In this document: positions 15,769 through 24,148 of the stretch, piece after piece
Layout of the letters: the number at the start of each line of letters is the position of its first letter
Position numbering within the stretch: position 1 is the first letter of the stretch
Assembly (NCBI RefSeq): GCF_003205575.1
Contig: NZ_PYBW01000069.1
Coordinates: forward strand, 1-49,899
Reading direction: 5' to 3'
Source of the DNA: Streptomyces tateyamensis
GTDB lineage: Bacteria > Actinomycetota > Actinomycetes > Streptomycetales > Streptomycetaceae
DNA: 49,899 nt
Notes under the pieces: model-generated
The model's database searches: none
What the model was told of the DNA's origin: nothing
Seen by the model: the letters and a program-made list of their open reading frames with translations, nothing else
Made by a program: the position numbers and the translations under genes

Positions 15769-18438
15769 ATGGGCACGGGCATATCGCTGCAGGAGGCGAC
15801 CTGGCACGCCGGAGCTCCGGCCGACGACACGCTGGTGGCGGCCGCCCGGGCGGCGGTGACGGCGGACGGCGCCGCCCGCTGGGAGGCCGCCTTCGACGCC
15901 TTCTGGTGCACGGTCACCCCGCCCGGCCGCACACCCGAGCAGGGATGGAAGATCCACGTCAGCGCCGCCGGCCCGGTGGCCGTCCGGGTGCTCTCCGCGG
16001 TGGCCGAGGTGCTGGCCGCCGACCCCTGCACGTTCAAGTTCGCCGCCGACCGCGAGCGCCTGCAACAGCTCAACTCCCGCAACAGCGAGCGTGGTTCGGC
16101 GGGCAAGTTCATCACCGTCTACCCGCGCGACGAGGCCCAGTTCCAGCGCCTGCTGACCGGATTGCACCTGGCCACCGAGGGCTTGCCGGGCCCGCTGGTG
16201 CTCTCCGACCGCCCGTACGCGCCCGGCAGCCTGGTGCACTACCGCTACGGCGTCTTCTCCGGGCGCGGCGAGCTGGGCAACGACGGGCGGTACCGCTCGA
16301 TGCTGCACGGCCCGGCCGGGCAGCGGATCGAGGACGAGCGCGGCCCGAGCTACCGCTGCCCGCCCTGGGTGGTCGACCCCGTCGAGGGGAGGGGGTCGAC
16401 CCGGCGGGCCAAGGGCGGCGGTGCGGTGCTGATCGGCGGGCGGTACGCGCTGACCGCGGCGGTGCGCCACTCGGCCAAGGGCGGGGTGTACCTCGGCACC
16501 GACGCGACCGACGGCACCCCGGTGGTGGTCAAGCAGGCCCGGGCCCACATCGAGGTGGACCGCTCGGGCACCGACGCGCCCACCGCGCTGCGCCACGAGG
16601 CCAGGCTGCTGGGCGAGTTGGCCGAGCTCGGCCTGGCCGCCCGGCCGCTCGACCTGCTCACCCAGGGGGATTCGCTGCTGCTGGTCCAGGAGCACATCCC
16701 CGGCCAGCAGCTGGGCAGTTGGGTGGCCGCCCGGGTGGACCGCGGCGGCGCGCCGGACGTGCCGTGGGCCCAGGCGCGGCCGATGGCGCTGGCCCTGGTC
16801 GAGCTGCTGACCCGGGTGCACGCGGCGGGGCTGGTGCTGCGCGACCTGTCGCCGGGCAACGTGCTGGTGCTGCCGGACGGCTCGCTGCGCCTGGTCGACC
16901 TCGAACTCGCCTGCGCGGCAGGGGTGGTGTCCGGCACGGCGGGGACCCCCGGGTACCGCGCGCCGGAGCAGTCCGGGCGGCTGCTGGCGGCCGATCCGGC
17001 CCTCGACCTGTTCGCCCTCGGCGGGCTGTTCTTCCTGCTCGCCACCGGCCACGACCCGCTGCTGCCCGAGGACCTGCCGCAGGCCCGCCCGCTGCCCGAG
17101 CGCCTGGGCCGCTGGCTGGCCCTGGCCGCCCGGGAGGGCGAGAGCGCGGCCCGCCTGGCCCCGCTGGTGCTCGGCCTGCGGACCGCCGCGCCGGGTGAGC
17201 GCTGGCCGCTGAGCCGGGTGCGGGCAGCGCTCGGCGCACCGGCCGACGCGCCGCGGCCGGCCGGCCGGGTGCTGCCGCAACCACTGGCGCGGATCCTGCG
17301 CGACGGGCTGCGGCACCTGGTCGCCACCGCCACCCCGCAGCGCCCCGACCGACTCTGGCCGGCCGTGCCCGGCGGGCAGCGCACCGACCCGTGCAACGTC
17401 CAGCACGGTGCGGCGGGCGTGCTGGCGGTCCTGGCCCGCTGCCTGCCGCAGTTCCCCGAAGGTGAGTTGACGGCCCGTCAGGCCGCCGAGTGGATCGAAC
17501 GCCGGTGCGCCGCCGAGCCGGTGGTGCTGCCGGGACTGCACTTCGGGCGCTCCGGGACGGTCTGGGCGCTGCTGGACGCGGCCGAGGCACTCGGCGACCC
17601 GGGCCTGGCCGCCCGGGCCCGCCGGCTGGCCGAGGCGGTGCCGAGGCGCTGGCCGAACCCGGACGTCTGCCACGGCGCCACCGGGGCCGGCTTCCTGCGG
17701 CTTCGGCTCGGCGACCGGCGCGGCGCGCTGGCGGCCGCCCGGGCACTGCTGGCCGGCGCCGAGCAGGCACCGTACGGCACGGTCTGGCCGGTCCCCGCTG
17801 ACTTCGACTCGCAACTGGCCGGGATCACCCACCTCGGGTACGCGCACGGGGTGGCGGGGGTGGGTGCCTTCCTGCTCGCCGCTCACCGGGCCACCGGCGA
17901 TGCGGCGGCGCTGGCGGGGGCCCGGCAGGCCGCGGCCACCCTGGCGGCCACCGTGCGCCGGCGCGGCCCGGCCGCGTGGTGGCCGCAGAGCGCGGGCGAT
18001 CCGGAGTCGGTGCGCCTGGCGCACTGGTGCAGCGGGGCCTCGGGGGTGGGCAGCTTCCTGGTCCGGCTGTGGCAGGTCACCGGCGATCCGGCGGCGCTGG
18101 AGCTCGCGGTGGCCGCAGGCTCGGCGGTGCTGGACAGCCGCTGGCACAGCGGGGCCAGCGCCTGCCACGGGCTGGCGGGCAACGGGGAGTACCTGCTGGA
18201 CCTGGCCGAGGCCACCGGCGAGGAGCGGTTCCGCTGCGGCGCCGAGGAGTTGGCCCACCTGCTCGCCGCCCGCGCCGCGCTGCGCGAGGGGCTGCTGGTC
18301 CTGCCGGACGAGACCGGGACGGACTGCGCGGCGGGCTACGGCACCGGTACGGCCGGCGGGCTCGCCTTCCTGCACCGCCTGCAGCACGGCGGCCCCCGCC
18401 TCTGGCTCGACCCGCTGCTACCACCGGAGGTCCCGTGA
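15769..18438 (+). CDS. Lanthionine synthetase, class III/IV type with intact zinc ligands (LanL-like)
   Basis: An 889-residue protein. ATG 15769 is chosen for the GGGGAGCGG ribosome site; ATG 15679 would add 30 residues. Three modules: a phospho-Ser/Thr lyase domain (about 1-210: WKIHVSA, then RGSAGKFITVYP and LSDRPY), a Ser/Thr kinase domain (LRDLSPGN with Asp359, then LVDLELA), and a LanC-like cyclase domain. Unlike class III LanKC enzymes, the cyclase keeps the zinc ligands Cys754 (HWCSG), Cys799 and His800 (CHG), the class IV LanL pattern. It should dehydrate Ser/Thr and add Cys to form lanthionines. Coupled to a downstream prolyl-oligopeptidase-type peptidase. No precursor peptide is visible nearby. 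Confidence 0.92.
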   Translation: MGTGISLQEATWHAGAPADDTLVAAARAAVTADGAARWEAAFDAFWCTVTPPGRTPEQGWKIHVSAAGPVAVRVLSAVAEVLAADPCTFKFAADRERLQQLNSRNSERGSAGKFITVYPRDEAQFQRLLTGLHLATEGLPGPLVLSDRPYAPGSLVHYRYGVFSGRGELGNDGRYRSMLHGPAGQRIEDERGPSYRCPPWVVDPVEGRGSTRRAKGGGAVLIGGRYALTAAVRHSAKGGVYLGTDATDGTPVVVKQARAHIEVDRSGTDAPTALRHEARLLGELAELGLAARPLDLLTQGDSLLLVQEHIPGQQLGSWVAARVDRGGAPDVPWAQARPMALALVELLTRVHAAGLVLRDLSPGNVLVLPDGSLRLVDLELACAAGVVSGTAGTPGYRAPEQSGRLLAADPALDLFALGGLFFLLATGHDPLLPEDLPQARPLPERLGRWLALAAREGESAARLAPLVLGLRTAAPGERWPLSRVRAALGAPADAPRPAGRVLPQPLARILRDGLRHLVATATPQRPDRLWPAVPGGQRTDPCNVQHGAAGVLAVLARCLPQFPEGELTARQAAEWIERRCAAEPVVLPGLHFGRSGTVWALLDAAEALGDPGLAARARRLAEAVPRRWPNPDVCHGATGAGFLRLRLGDRRGALAAARALLAGAEQAPYGTVWPVPADFDSQLAGITHLGYAHGVAGVGAFLLAAHRATGDAAALAGARQAAATLAATVRRRGPAAWWPQSAGDPESVRLAHWCSGASGVGSFLVRLWQVTGDPAALELAVAAGSAVLDSRWHSGASACHGLAGNGEYLLDLAEATGEERFRCGAEELAHLLAARAALREGLLVLPDETGTDCAAGYGTGTAGGLAFLHRLQHGGPRLWLDPLLPPEVP

Positions 18439-20252
18439 ACACCGCCCTGCGCACCGCCGTCGTCCGGCGGGTCAGTTTCGCCTTCGCCGCGGACGGCTCC
18501 TACGGCGCCTGCCTGGCGGCGGGTCCCGACGGCGGCTGGGGCGTGGAGCGCTGGCGGCTGACCGGCGAGCCGACCGCCGTGGTGCTCGGGGACGCCCCGG
18601 CCGAGGGCCTGCGCTCACAGCTGGTCCCGCTGCCCGACGGCCGGGTGCTGCTGCTGCGCCACGAGGGCGAGCGGCACGACCTCGCGCTGCTCGACGAGTC
18701 CGGCGAGCGCCCGCTCGCCACCCTGCACCAGCCCGGCCTGCGGCTGCTCGCCCTGCCCGGCCGCCCCGCCCCTGGCGCCCCGGTCGCCGTGGCCCTGGGC
18801 ACCGACACCTCCCCCGCCACCCGCGCCTGGCTGGTGCACGCCGACGGTCGCCCGCCCACCCAGGTCGCCGAGCTGGCCGGCCTGCACGGCGGCGGCACCT
18901 GGCTGGACCGCACCGGCCGCCTGCTCGCCCTGGAGCGGGTGCACGCCGGTCAGGTCCGCACCGTGGTGCTCGACCTGCGGCTGGGCAGCGCCACCTGGAT
19001 GTTCGACCTCGCGCCGGACAGCAACGACCGGCTGGTGCTCTTCGACCCCGACACCCGCTTCCTGCTGCTGCGCAGCGACGCCCCGGGCGAGGACCGGCTC
19101 GGCTGGGGCGTGCTGGGCGGGCCCGAGCCGGTCCGGTTCCCGGACTGCCTGCACCAGGGCGGCCGCTTCCTGCGCCCGGTCGCCCTGGAGCCGGGCGCCG
19201 CCGAGGCCGCCGCCACCCGGGTCGTCCTGCTCGGCGAACACGGCGCGGGCAGCGCGCTCTCCCTGTGGCGGCCCACCGCCGGCCGGCTGACCGCGCTGGC
19301 CGCCCCGCCCGGGCGGTTCGGGGCGGTGGGCCACTGGTCGGCGGCGGGCCTGCGCGTCCCGTACTCGGCACCCGACCGGCCCACGGGGCTGGCCACCCTG
19401 ACGGTGGGCCAGTCCGCCACCGATCTGGCCTGGCGCCTGGACGGCAGCGCGCCGCCCCCGCCAGGCACTGCGTGGCACGGCGCCCGGGCCGTGCAGCTGG
19501 CCGGTCCCGCCGGGCCGATCGAGGCCGTGGCCTACGGCGGCGAGGACTGGCTGACCAGCCCGCGGCTGGTGCTCGCACTGCACGGCGGCCCCGCCGACGC
19601 CTGGCGACTGGAGTTCGACCCGCTGCTGCAGCGCTTCGCGGCCGAGGGCCTGGCGGTGCTCGCCCCCAACCAGCGCGGCAGCGTCGGCTACGGCACCCGG
19701 CACGCGCTGGCGATCCGCGGCGCCTGGGGCGGGCCTGACCTGGCCGACGTGCTGGCACTGCTGGCCCGGATCGCGGACCGGCGCGGCGCCCTCGGGCTGC
19801 CGCCGCCGGCCCTGTTCGGGGTCAGCTACGGTGCCTTCCTCGCCCTGCTGGCCACCGCGCTGGCGCCGCCGGGCCTGCTCGGCCGGTGCGCGGCCGTCGC
19901 CCCTTTCCTTTCCGGCGCCCGGCTGCTGGCCGACGGTGCCCCGGCGGTGCGGGCGCTGGTCGGCCGCCTCGGCGGGGCGGTACCGGTCACCGACCCGTAC
20001 GGTCCGCGCGACCTGGCGGTGCTGGCCGGGCGGCTCGCCGCGCCGCTGCTGCTGCTCCACGGCGACCAGGACCGGATCGTCCCGGTCGCCCACTCCCGCA
20101 CGCTCCGTCAGGAGCTGCTCCGGCACGGCCGCACCGAGGGGACCGACTTCCACTACCTGGAGCCCGCCGGGGCCGGCCACGAACTGCTCGCCGAGCCCGG
20201 CTCGGCGGTGCTGCACGAACTGCTGGCCGGCTTCCTGCGCGCCACCGCCTGA
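18435..20252 (+). CDS. S9 (prolyl oligopeptidase) family peptidase
   Basis: A 605-residue protein with GTG start overlapping the synthetase stop (GTGA) and GGAGG four bases upstream. The N-terminal 350 residues are beta-propeller-like, and the C-terminal part is an alpha/beta hydrolase: HGGPADAW, nucleophile Ser in FGVSYGAF (about residue 467), Asp in HGDQDRIVP (about 544) and His in GAGHELL (about 581). No signal peptide, so probably cytoplasmic. Prolyl oligopeptidases encoded beside class III lanthipeptide synthetases (FlaP in Kribbella) remove leader peptides, so leader processing is the likely role here. General peptide turnover is the alternative. Confidence 0.93.
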   Translation: MNTALRTAVVRRVSFAFAADGSYGACLAAGPDGGWGVERWRLTGEPTAVVLGDAPAEGLRSQLVPLPDGRVLLLRHEGERHDLALLDESGERPLATLHQPGLRLLALPGRPAPGAPVAVALGTDTSPATRAWLVHADGRPPTQVAELAGLHGGGTWLDRTGRLLALERVHAGQVRTVVLDLRLGSATWMFDLAPDSNDRLVLFDPDTRFLLLRSDAPGEDRLGWGVLGGPEPVRFPDCLHQGGRFLRPVALEPGAAEAAATRVVLLGEHGAGSALSLWRPTAGRLTALAAPPGRFGAVGHWSAAGLRVPYSAPDRPTGLATLTVGQSATDLAWRLDGSAPPPPGTAWHGARAVQLAGPAGPIEAVAYGGEDWLTSPRLVLALHGGPADAWRLEFDPLLQRFAAEGLAVLAPNQRGSVGYGTRHALAIRGAWGGPDLADVLALLARIADRRGALGLPPPALFGVSYGAFLALLATALAPPGLLGRCAAVAPFLSGARLLADGAPAVRALVGRLGGAVPVTDPYGPRDLAVLAGRLAAPLLLLHGDQDRIVPVAHSRTLRQELLRHGRTEGTDFHYLEPAGAGHELLAEPGSAVLHELLAGFLRATA

Positions 20253-20296
20253 CGGCACGTCGGCCGAGGCGCCGTCAGAGAGCTGAGGGTGCACCT

Positions 20297-20329
20297 ATGA
20301 CGACCTGTCCGTTCTTCACCCTCGCCTGA
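20297..20329 (+). CDS. 10-codon ORF MTTCPFFTLA
   Basis: A minimal ORF of ten codons and a stop, starting at ATG 20297 with GAGGGTG about six bases upstream, 44 bases after the peptidase. It contains one Cys and two Phe. Thirteen bases past its stop is a GC hairpin (20342-20361). The layout resembles a leader-peptide ORF in front of an attenuator, but may be chance. Too short for a lanthipeptide precursor with a leader. Confidence 0.25.
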   Translation: MTTCPFFTLA

Positions 20330-20341
20330 CCCCGTCCACGG

Positions 20342-20361
20342 CCGGTCCCCGCGGGGGCCGG
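20342..20361 (+). terminator. GC hairpin downstream of peptidase/leader ORF
   Basis: CCGGTCCCC at 20342-20350 pairs with GGGGGCCGG at 20353-20361 with a very tight loop. Probably ends the LanL/peptidase transcript or acts with the 10-codon ORF as an attenuator. Confidence 0.45.
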
Positions 20362-20572
20362 GCGCACCCCTGGCGGGTCAGGTGACACGCCGTCGGCTGG
20401 ATAGGGTTGTTGTCCGGGTCGGCCAGTAGGGTGACGGACCAACGGGGCTGATCGCTCCGGCACGCCGCGATCCGGTGGCCGTGACCGGGCGCCATCGTCC
20501 CGTGCCCGGCCCGCGGCCGTGGCGGTGCCGTGCGGCACCCCCGGCCCCACCCACGCACGGAGAAGACGAGAG

Positions 20573-20725
20573 ATGTCCGAGACCCTCACCGACACCAGCG
20601 AACACGGCGCCGACGAGGCCACTGCGGAGGACTCCGCGCACGGCCGCCACCGCGGCGTGGTCGCCGCCGACGACAGCCCGGAGGCCGACCCGCACGGCCG
20701 CCACCGGCTGGGCGCCGCGAACTGA
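20573..20725 (+). CDS. 50-residue hydrophilic peptide with duplicated HGRHR motif
   Basis: ATG 20573 follows GAGAAGACGAGAG. The peptide begins MSETLTDTSE, is acidic through residue 20, and then carries two copies of HGRHR (S-A-HGRHR-G and D-P-HGRHR-L) spaced about 20 residues apart, ending GAAN. No Cys, so it cannot be a lanthionine precursor on its own. A strong hairpin follows the stop (20742-20770), which supports a discrete transcription unit. TAGGGT elements at 20402 and 20426 could be -10 boxes. The role is unknown; the duplicated His/Arg motif could bind metal or nucleic acid. Confidence 0.7.
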   Translation: MSETLTDTSEHGADEATAEDSAHGRHRGVVAADDSPEADPHGRHRLGAAN

Positions 20726-20741
20726 GTCCGCATCCCCGTCG

Positions 20742-20770
20742 GGCCCGGCACACCACTGGTGCGCCGGGCC
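20742..20770 (+). terminator. Hairpin after 50-aa ORF
   Basis: GGCCCGGC (20742-20749) pairs with GCCGGGCC (20763-20770), with CACCA/TGGTG inside. Located 17 bases past the stop; a convincing terminator. Confidence 0.65.
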
Positions 20771-20881
20771 TGCGGCGTTCCCGCGCGGCTACCCGTCGGT
20801 AACCGCCCACGAAGGGGCATCGAGTAGGGTCGCCCGGACGACACGGGCCGGGCCGGCCGGCCCCGGACCGGGAGCCGCACC

Positions 20882-21517
20882 ATGACCACCCCTGCCCCCG
20901 AGGTGCTGGCCGCCTTCCGCGCCGCCGACGGCTTCATGCCCGAGGACGAGGGCCTGGCGCTGTACGCCGCGGCCGTCGAGGCGGCCGGGCGCACCGGGCT
21001 GCCGGTGCTGGAGATCGGCACCTACTGCGGGCGCTCGGCGATCCTGCTGGCCGACGCGGCCCGCCGCACCGGCACGGTGGCGCTCACCGTGGACCACCAC
21101 CGCGGGTCCGAGGAGCAGCAGCCCGGCTGGGAGTACCACGACCCGAGTCTGGTCGACCCCGAGGTCGGCCTGATGGACACCCTGCCCCGGTTCCGCCGCA
21201 CCCTGCACGCGGCCGGCCTGGAGCCCTACGTGGTCGCGCTGGTCGGACGCTCCCCCCAGGTGGCCGCGGTCTGGGGCGGCGAGCTCGCGCTGGTCTTCGT
21301 GGACGGCGGCCACACCGACGAGCACGCCACCGGCGACTACCAGGGCTGGGTGCCGCACCTGGCCGCGGACGGCCTGCTGGTGGTGCACGACGTGTTCCCC
21401 GACCCGGCGGACGGCGGGCAGGCGCCCTACCGGGTGTACCTGCGGGCGCTGGCCGAGGGGTTCGAGGAGGTCTCGGTGACCGGCTCGCTGCGGGTGCTGC
21501 GACGGACCGCCCGTTGA
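20882..21517 (+). CDS. Class I SAM-dependent methyltransferase
   Basis: A 211-residue protein with ATG 20882 after GGGAGCCGCACC. VLEIGTYCGRSAILLADAA is motif I of a class I (Methyltransf_24-like) methyltransferase; VDHHRGSEE follows as motif II region, and FVDGGHTDEHATGDYQGW as the motif IV region typical of CmcI/TylF-like O-methyltransferases. No membrane or extra domains. Substrate unknown. It stands between the 50-aa ORF and the envelope genes with its own upstream TAGGGT-like promoter near 20825. Confidence 0.88.
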   Translation: MTTPAPEVLAAFRAADGFMPEDEGLALYAAAVEAAGRTGLPVLEIGTYCGRSAILLADAARRTGTVALTVDHHRGSEEQQPGWEYHDPSLVDPEVGLMDTLPRFRRTLHAAGLEPYVVALVGRSPQVAAVWGGELALVFVDGGHTDEHATGDYQGWVPHLAADGLLVVHDVFPDPADGGQAPYRVYLRALAEGFEEVSVTGSLRVLRRTAR

Positions 21518-21534
21518 GGGTGCCCGCCCCGCTG

Positions 21535-21566
21535 GGTCCGATCCGGTGAAGACCGCTGATCGGACC
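21535..21566. terminator. Inverted repeat after methyltransferase
   Basis: GGTCCGATC (21535-21543) and GATCGGACC (21558-21566) form a perfect 9-bp stem with a 14-base loop, 17 bases past the methyltransferase stop. Likely terminator, possibly an operator for the next gene. Confidence 0.5.
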
Positions 21567-21722
21567 TGGCCTTCTCGCGCACTTTTTCGGGAGCCGGGGC
21601 ACCTGGTGCAGTGATCGGCCGGTACGGTGACGACGGGCAGCCACGGCACGACCGGCCGGCTGCCCGAGTCGCACCACCGACGAGCACCGGGCAGACCTGG
21701 CAGACCTGAAGGCGGGCCACCG

Positions 21723-23111
21723 ATGACGGACCAAGGCGACATGACTCCGGCGGTCTGGGACCCCACCGCGCGCGACGGCGCGGGCGGCTGGGTGCGCCGG
21801 CAGGCCGAGCCGGTGGCTCCGGACAGTGCCGCGCCGTACCCGCCGGCCGCTCCCCGCCCGACCGCGCCGGGTACCACCGGTCCGGTGGTACCCGGCCCCG
21901 TGCGACCCGGCCCGGTAACGCCCGGCCCGTTCCCCCCGCCCGCCCAGGCCGCCCAGCCTGCGGGCGGCCCCGTCCCGCCCGCCCAGCCCGCCGGCCCGCC
22001 CGACGGCTCCGGCGCCGACCAGGGCCCGCCCCCGGCCGGCCGCCCCTACCTGCCGCCCACCGCCCCCGGCGGACCGCCCGCCGGACCCCCGAACGGCTAC
22101 GGCTACCCCCAGGCCCCGCCGACCGCCCCGCAGCCGCAGCCGCAGCCGGGCGGCTTCCCCGGCCACGCCGCAGACCGGCCCACCGGCCGCTTCGCCGCGC
22201 CCGCCGCGCCGCCGTTCGGCCCGCCGCCCGGGGCCTACCCGCCGCCACCGGGCGCCCAGCCCGGCCCGGTGCCCGGCCCACCGACCGGCTACGGCTACCC
22301 CCCGCAGCAGCCCCACCAGCAGCCCCACCAGCAGCCGCTGCCCTACCCCCAGCAGCAGCCCCCCAGCTTCCCGATCGGCGCCCAGTTCCACGGCGAGCAG
22401 GACGAGGAGCCCGCCCGCCCGCGCCGCACCCCGCTGCTGATCGGCGCCGGCCTGGTCCTGGTCCTCGCGGTCGGCGGCGGCGCCGTGCTGGCCTCGCAGA
22501 ACTCCGGCTCCCCCGGCCCGGCCAAGGCCGCCCCGCCGGCCCAGTCCCCCGCCACCGGCGCACCGGGCACGGCCGCGCCGAGCGACGGCAGCTCGCCGAG
22601 CGCGCCCGGCAGCCCGAGCAGCAGCACCGGGCCCTCCGCCGGTCCGAACGCGCAGAACCAGGCCAAGGCGCTGGACGACCTGCTGACCCGCGGCGAGGGC
22701 GCCAAGGCGCCGATCGGCAGCGCGGTGGCCAAGGTGGACAGCTGCCCGGCCAAGTCCGACATCGACGCGGCGGCCCAGACCTTCGACTCGGGCGCCACCC
22801 AGCGCGACCAGCTGCTCGCCGACCTGGCCAAGCTCGACCTGTCCGACCTGCCGGGCGGGCCGGACGCGGCGGCCACCCTGAAGACCGCCTGGCAGACCTC
22901 GGGCGACATCGACCGCTCCTACGCGGCCTGGGCCCGTACCGTGAGCGCACAGGGCTGCGGCGGCAACAAGTCCGCCCCGTCGACCCCCGACAAGCAGAAG
23001 GCCGACGACCTCAACCCGCAGGCCACGCAGGCGAAGAAGGACTTCGTGGCGAAGTGGAACGCTCTGGCCGGCAGCTACGGGCTGGCCAGCCGCACCTGGG
23101 ACAGGATCTGA
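21723..23111 (+). CDS. Proline-rich single-pass membrane protein
   Basis: A 462-residue protein; ATG 21723 is used because upstream in-frame sequence is untypical. Residues 1-235 are a disordered Pro/Gly/Gln/Tyr-rich cytoplasmic segment with repeated GYGYP and PHQQPHQQP. One transmembrane helix at about 238-260 (LLIGAGLVLVLAVGGG) is followed by a Ser/Pro/Gly linker, then an extracellular alpha-helical region with two Cys (SCPAKSD, GCGGN) likely disulphide-linked. Such proteins are common in streptomycetes with unknown function. Seven bases before the amidase gene, so a cell-envelope operon is likely. Confidence 0.85.
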   Translation: MTDQGDMTPAVWDPTARDGAGGWVRRQAEPVAPDSAAPYPPAAPRPTAPGTTGPVVPGPVRPGPVTPGPFPPPAQAAQPAGGPVPPAQPAGPPDGSGADQGPPPAGRPYLPPTAPGGPPAGPPNGYGYPQAPPTAPQPQPQPGGFPGHAADRPTGRFAAPAAPPFGPPPGAYPPPPGAQPGPVPGPPTGYGYPPQQPHQQPHQQPLPYPQQQPPSFPIGAQFHGEQDEEPARPRRTPLLIGAGLVLVLAVGGGAVLASQNSGSPGPAKAAPPAQSPATGAPGTAAPSDGSSPSAPGSPSSSTGPSAGPNAQNQAKALDDLLTRGEGAKAPIGSAVAKVDSCPAKSDIDAAAQTFDSGATQRDQLLADLAKLDLSDLPGGPDAAATLKTAWQTSGDIDRSYAAWARTVSAQGCGGNKSAPSTPDKQKADDLNPQATQAKKDFVAKWNALAGSYGLASRTWDRI

Positions 23112-23118
23112 CCGCACC

Positions 23119-24057
23119 GTGAACCGCACCACCCGCCCGACCGCCCGCGCCACCGGCGCCACCCGCCGCGCCGCCCTGCTGGGCGCGGCGCTCGGCCTGC
23201 TCGCGCTGACCGCCTGCGGCGGCCCCGCCGTCTCCCTCCCGGCCGCCGCGGTGGCCCCGCCGCCCGGCACCGTCCCGTCCCAGGCGGCCGCGGCGCCCAG
23301 CAGCCCGGCCCCGGGCAGCGCCGCCGCGAGCCCCCAGGACCCCGGCTCGGCCGCGTCCGCGGCCCCGTCCGCCGGCGCGGGCAAGCCGCTGGCCGGCCGG
23401 ACGGTGGTGCTCGACCCGGGCCACAACCCCGGCAACGCGGACCACGCCACCGAGATCAACCAGCAGGTGGACGTGGGCAACGGCCGCAAGGAGTGCGACA
23501 CCACCGGCACCGAGACCAACGCCGGCTACACCGAGGCCGAGTTCACCCTGGACGTCTCCCACCGGCTGCGCGATCTGCTGCAGGGCCTGGGCGCCACCGT
23601 GCTGCTCACCCAGGACGGCGACCGCCCGTGGGGTCCGTGCGTCACCGAACGGGCCGCGATCGGCAACGCCGCGCACGCGGACGCCGCGATCTCGGTGCAC
23701 GGCGACGGCGGCCCGGCCTCGGGCAGCGGCTTCCACGTGATCATGCCCGCCAAGGTGGTGGCCGGTAAGGCCGACACCCGCCCGATCACCGACCCCTCGC
23801 ACCGGCTGGGCCTGCTGGTCCGGGACGACTTCCAGAAGGCCACCGGCGAGGGGTACGCCAGCTACGTCGCCGACCAGGGCCTGGACACCCGCGACGACCT
23901 GGGCGGGCTCAACCTGTCCACGGTGCCCAAGGTGTTCATCGAGTGCGGCAACATGCGCAATGCCGGGGACGCCCAGAAGATGACCGACCCGCAGTGGCGC
24001 CAGCAGGCCGCCCAAGGCATCGCCGACGCCTTCCGCGCATTTCTGACCGGTTCCTGA
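23119..24057 (+). CDS. N-acetylmuramoyl-L-alanine amidase (Amidase_3), lipoprotein
   Basis: A 312-residue protein with GTG start. The N-terminal signal ends in a lipobox, LTACGG (Cys about residue 34), followed by a Pro/Ala linker to about residue 92. The amidase domain has VVLDPGHNPG (zinc His), YTEAEFTLD (zinc Glu), ISVHGDGG (zinc His) and the catalytic Glu in FIECGNMRN. It cleaves the bond between muramic acid and the stem peptide outside the membrane. Directly downstream of the Pro-rich membrane protein. Confidence 0.93.
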   Translation: MNRTTRPTARATGATRRAALLGAALGLLALTACGGPAVSLPAAAVAPPPGTVPSQAAAAPSSPAPGSAAASPQDPGSAASAAPSAGAGKPLAGRTVVLDPGHNPGNADHATEINQQVDVGNGRKECDTTGTETNAGYTEAEFTLDVSHRLRDLLQGLGATVLLTQDGDRPWGPCVTERAAIGNAAHADAAISVHGDGGPASGSGFHVIMPAKVVAGKADTRPITDPSHRLGLLVRDDFQKATGEGYASYVADQGLDTRDDLGGLNLSTVPKVFIECGNMRNAGDAQKMTDPQWRQQAAQGIADAFRAFLTGS

Positions 24058-24148
24058 CCAGGACCCCACCCACTGACCGGGGCGGGCGGCGGTCAGTAGA
24101 CTCACTGCCCGTCACACGGACACGACAAAGCAACGAGGGGACCGATCA

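Noticed and set aside
20573..20725. 50-aa peptide as lanthipeptide precursor
   Set aside because: It contains no Cys, so it cannot form lanthionine.
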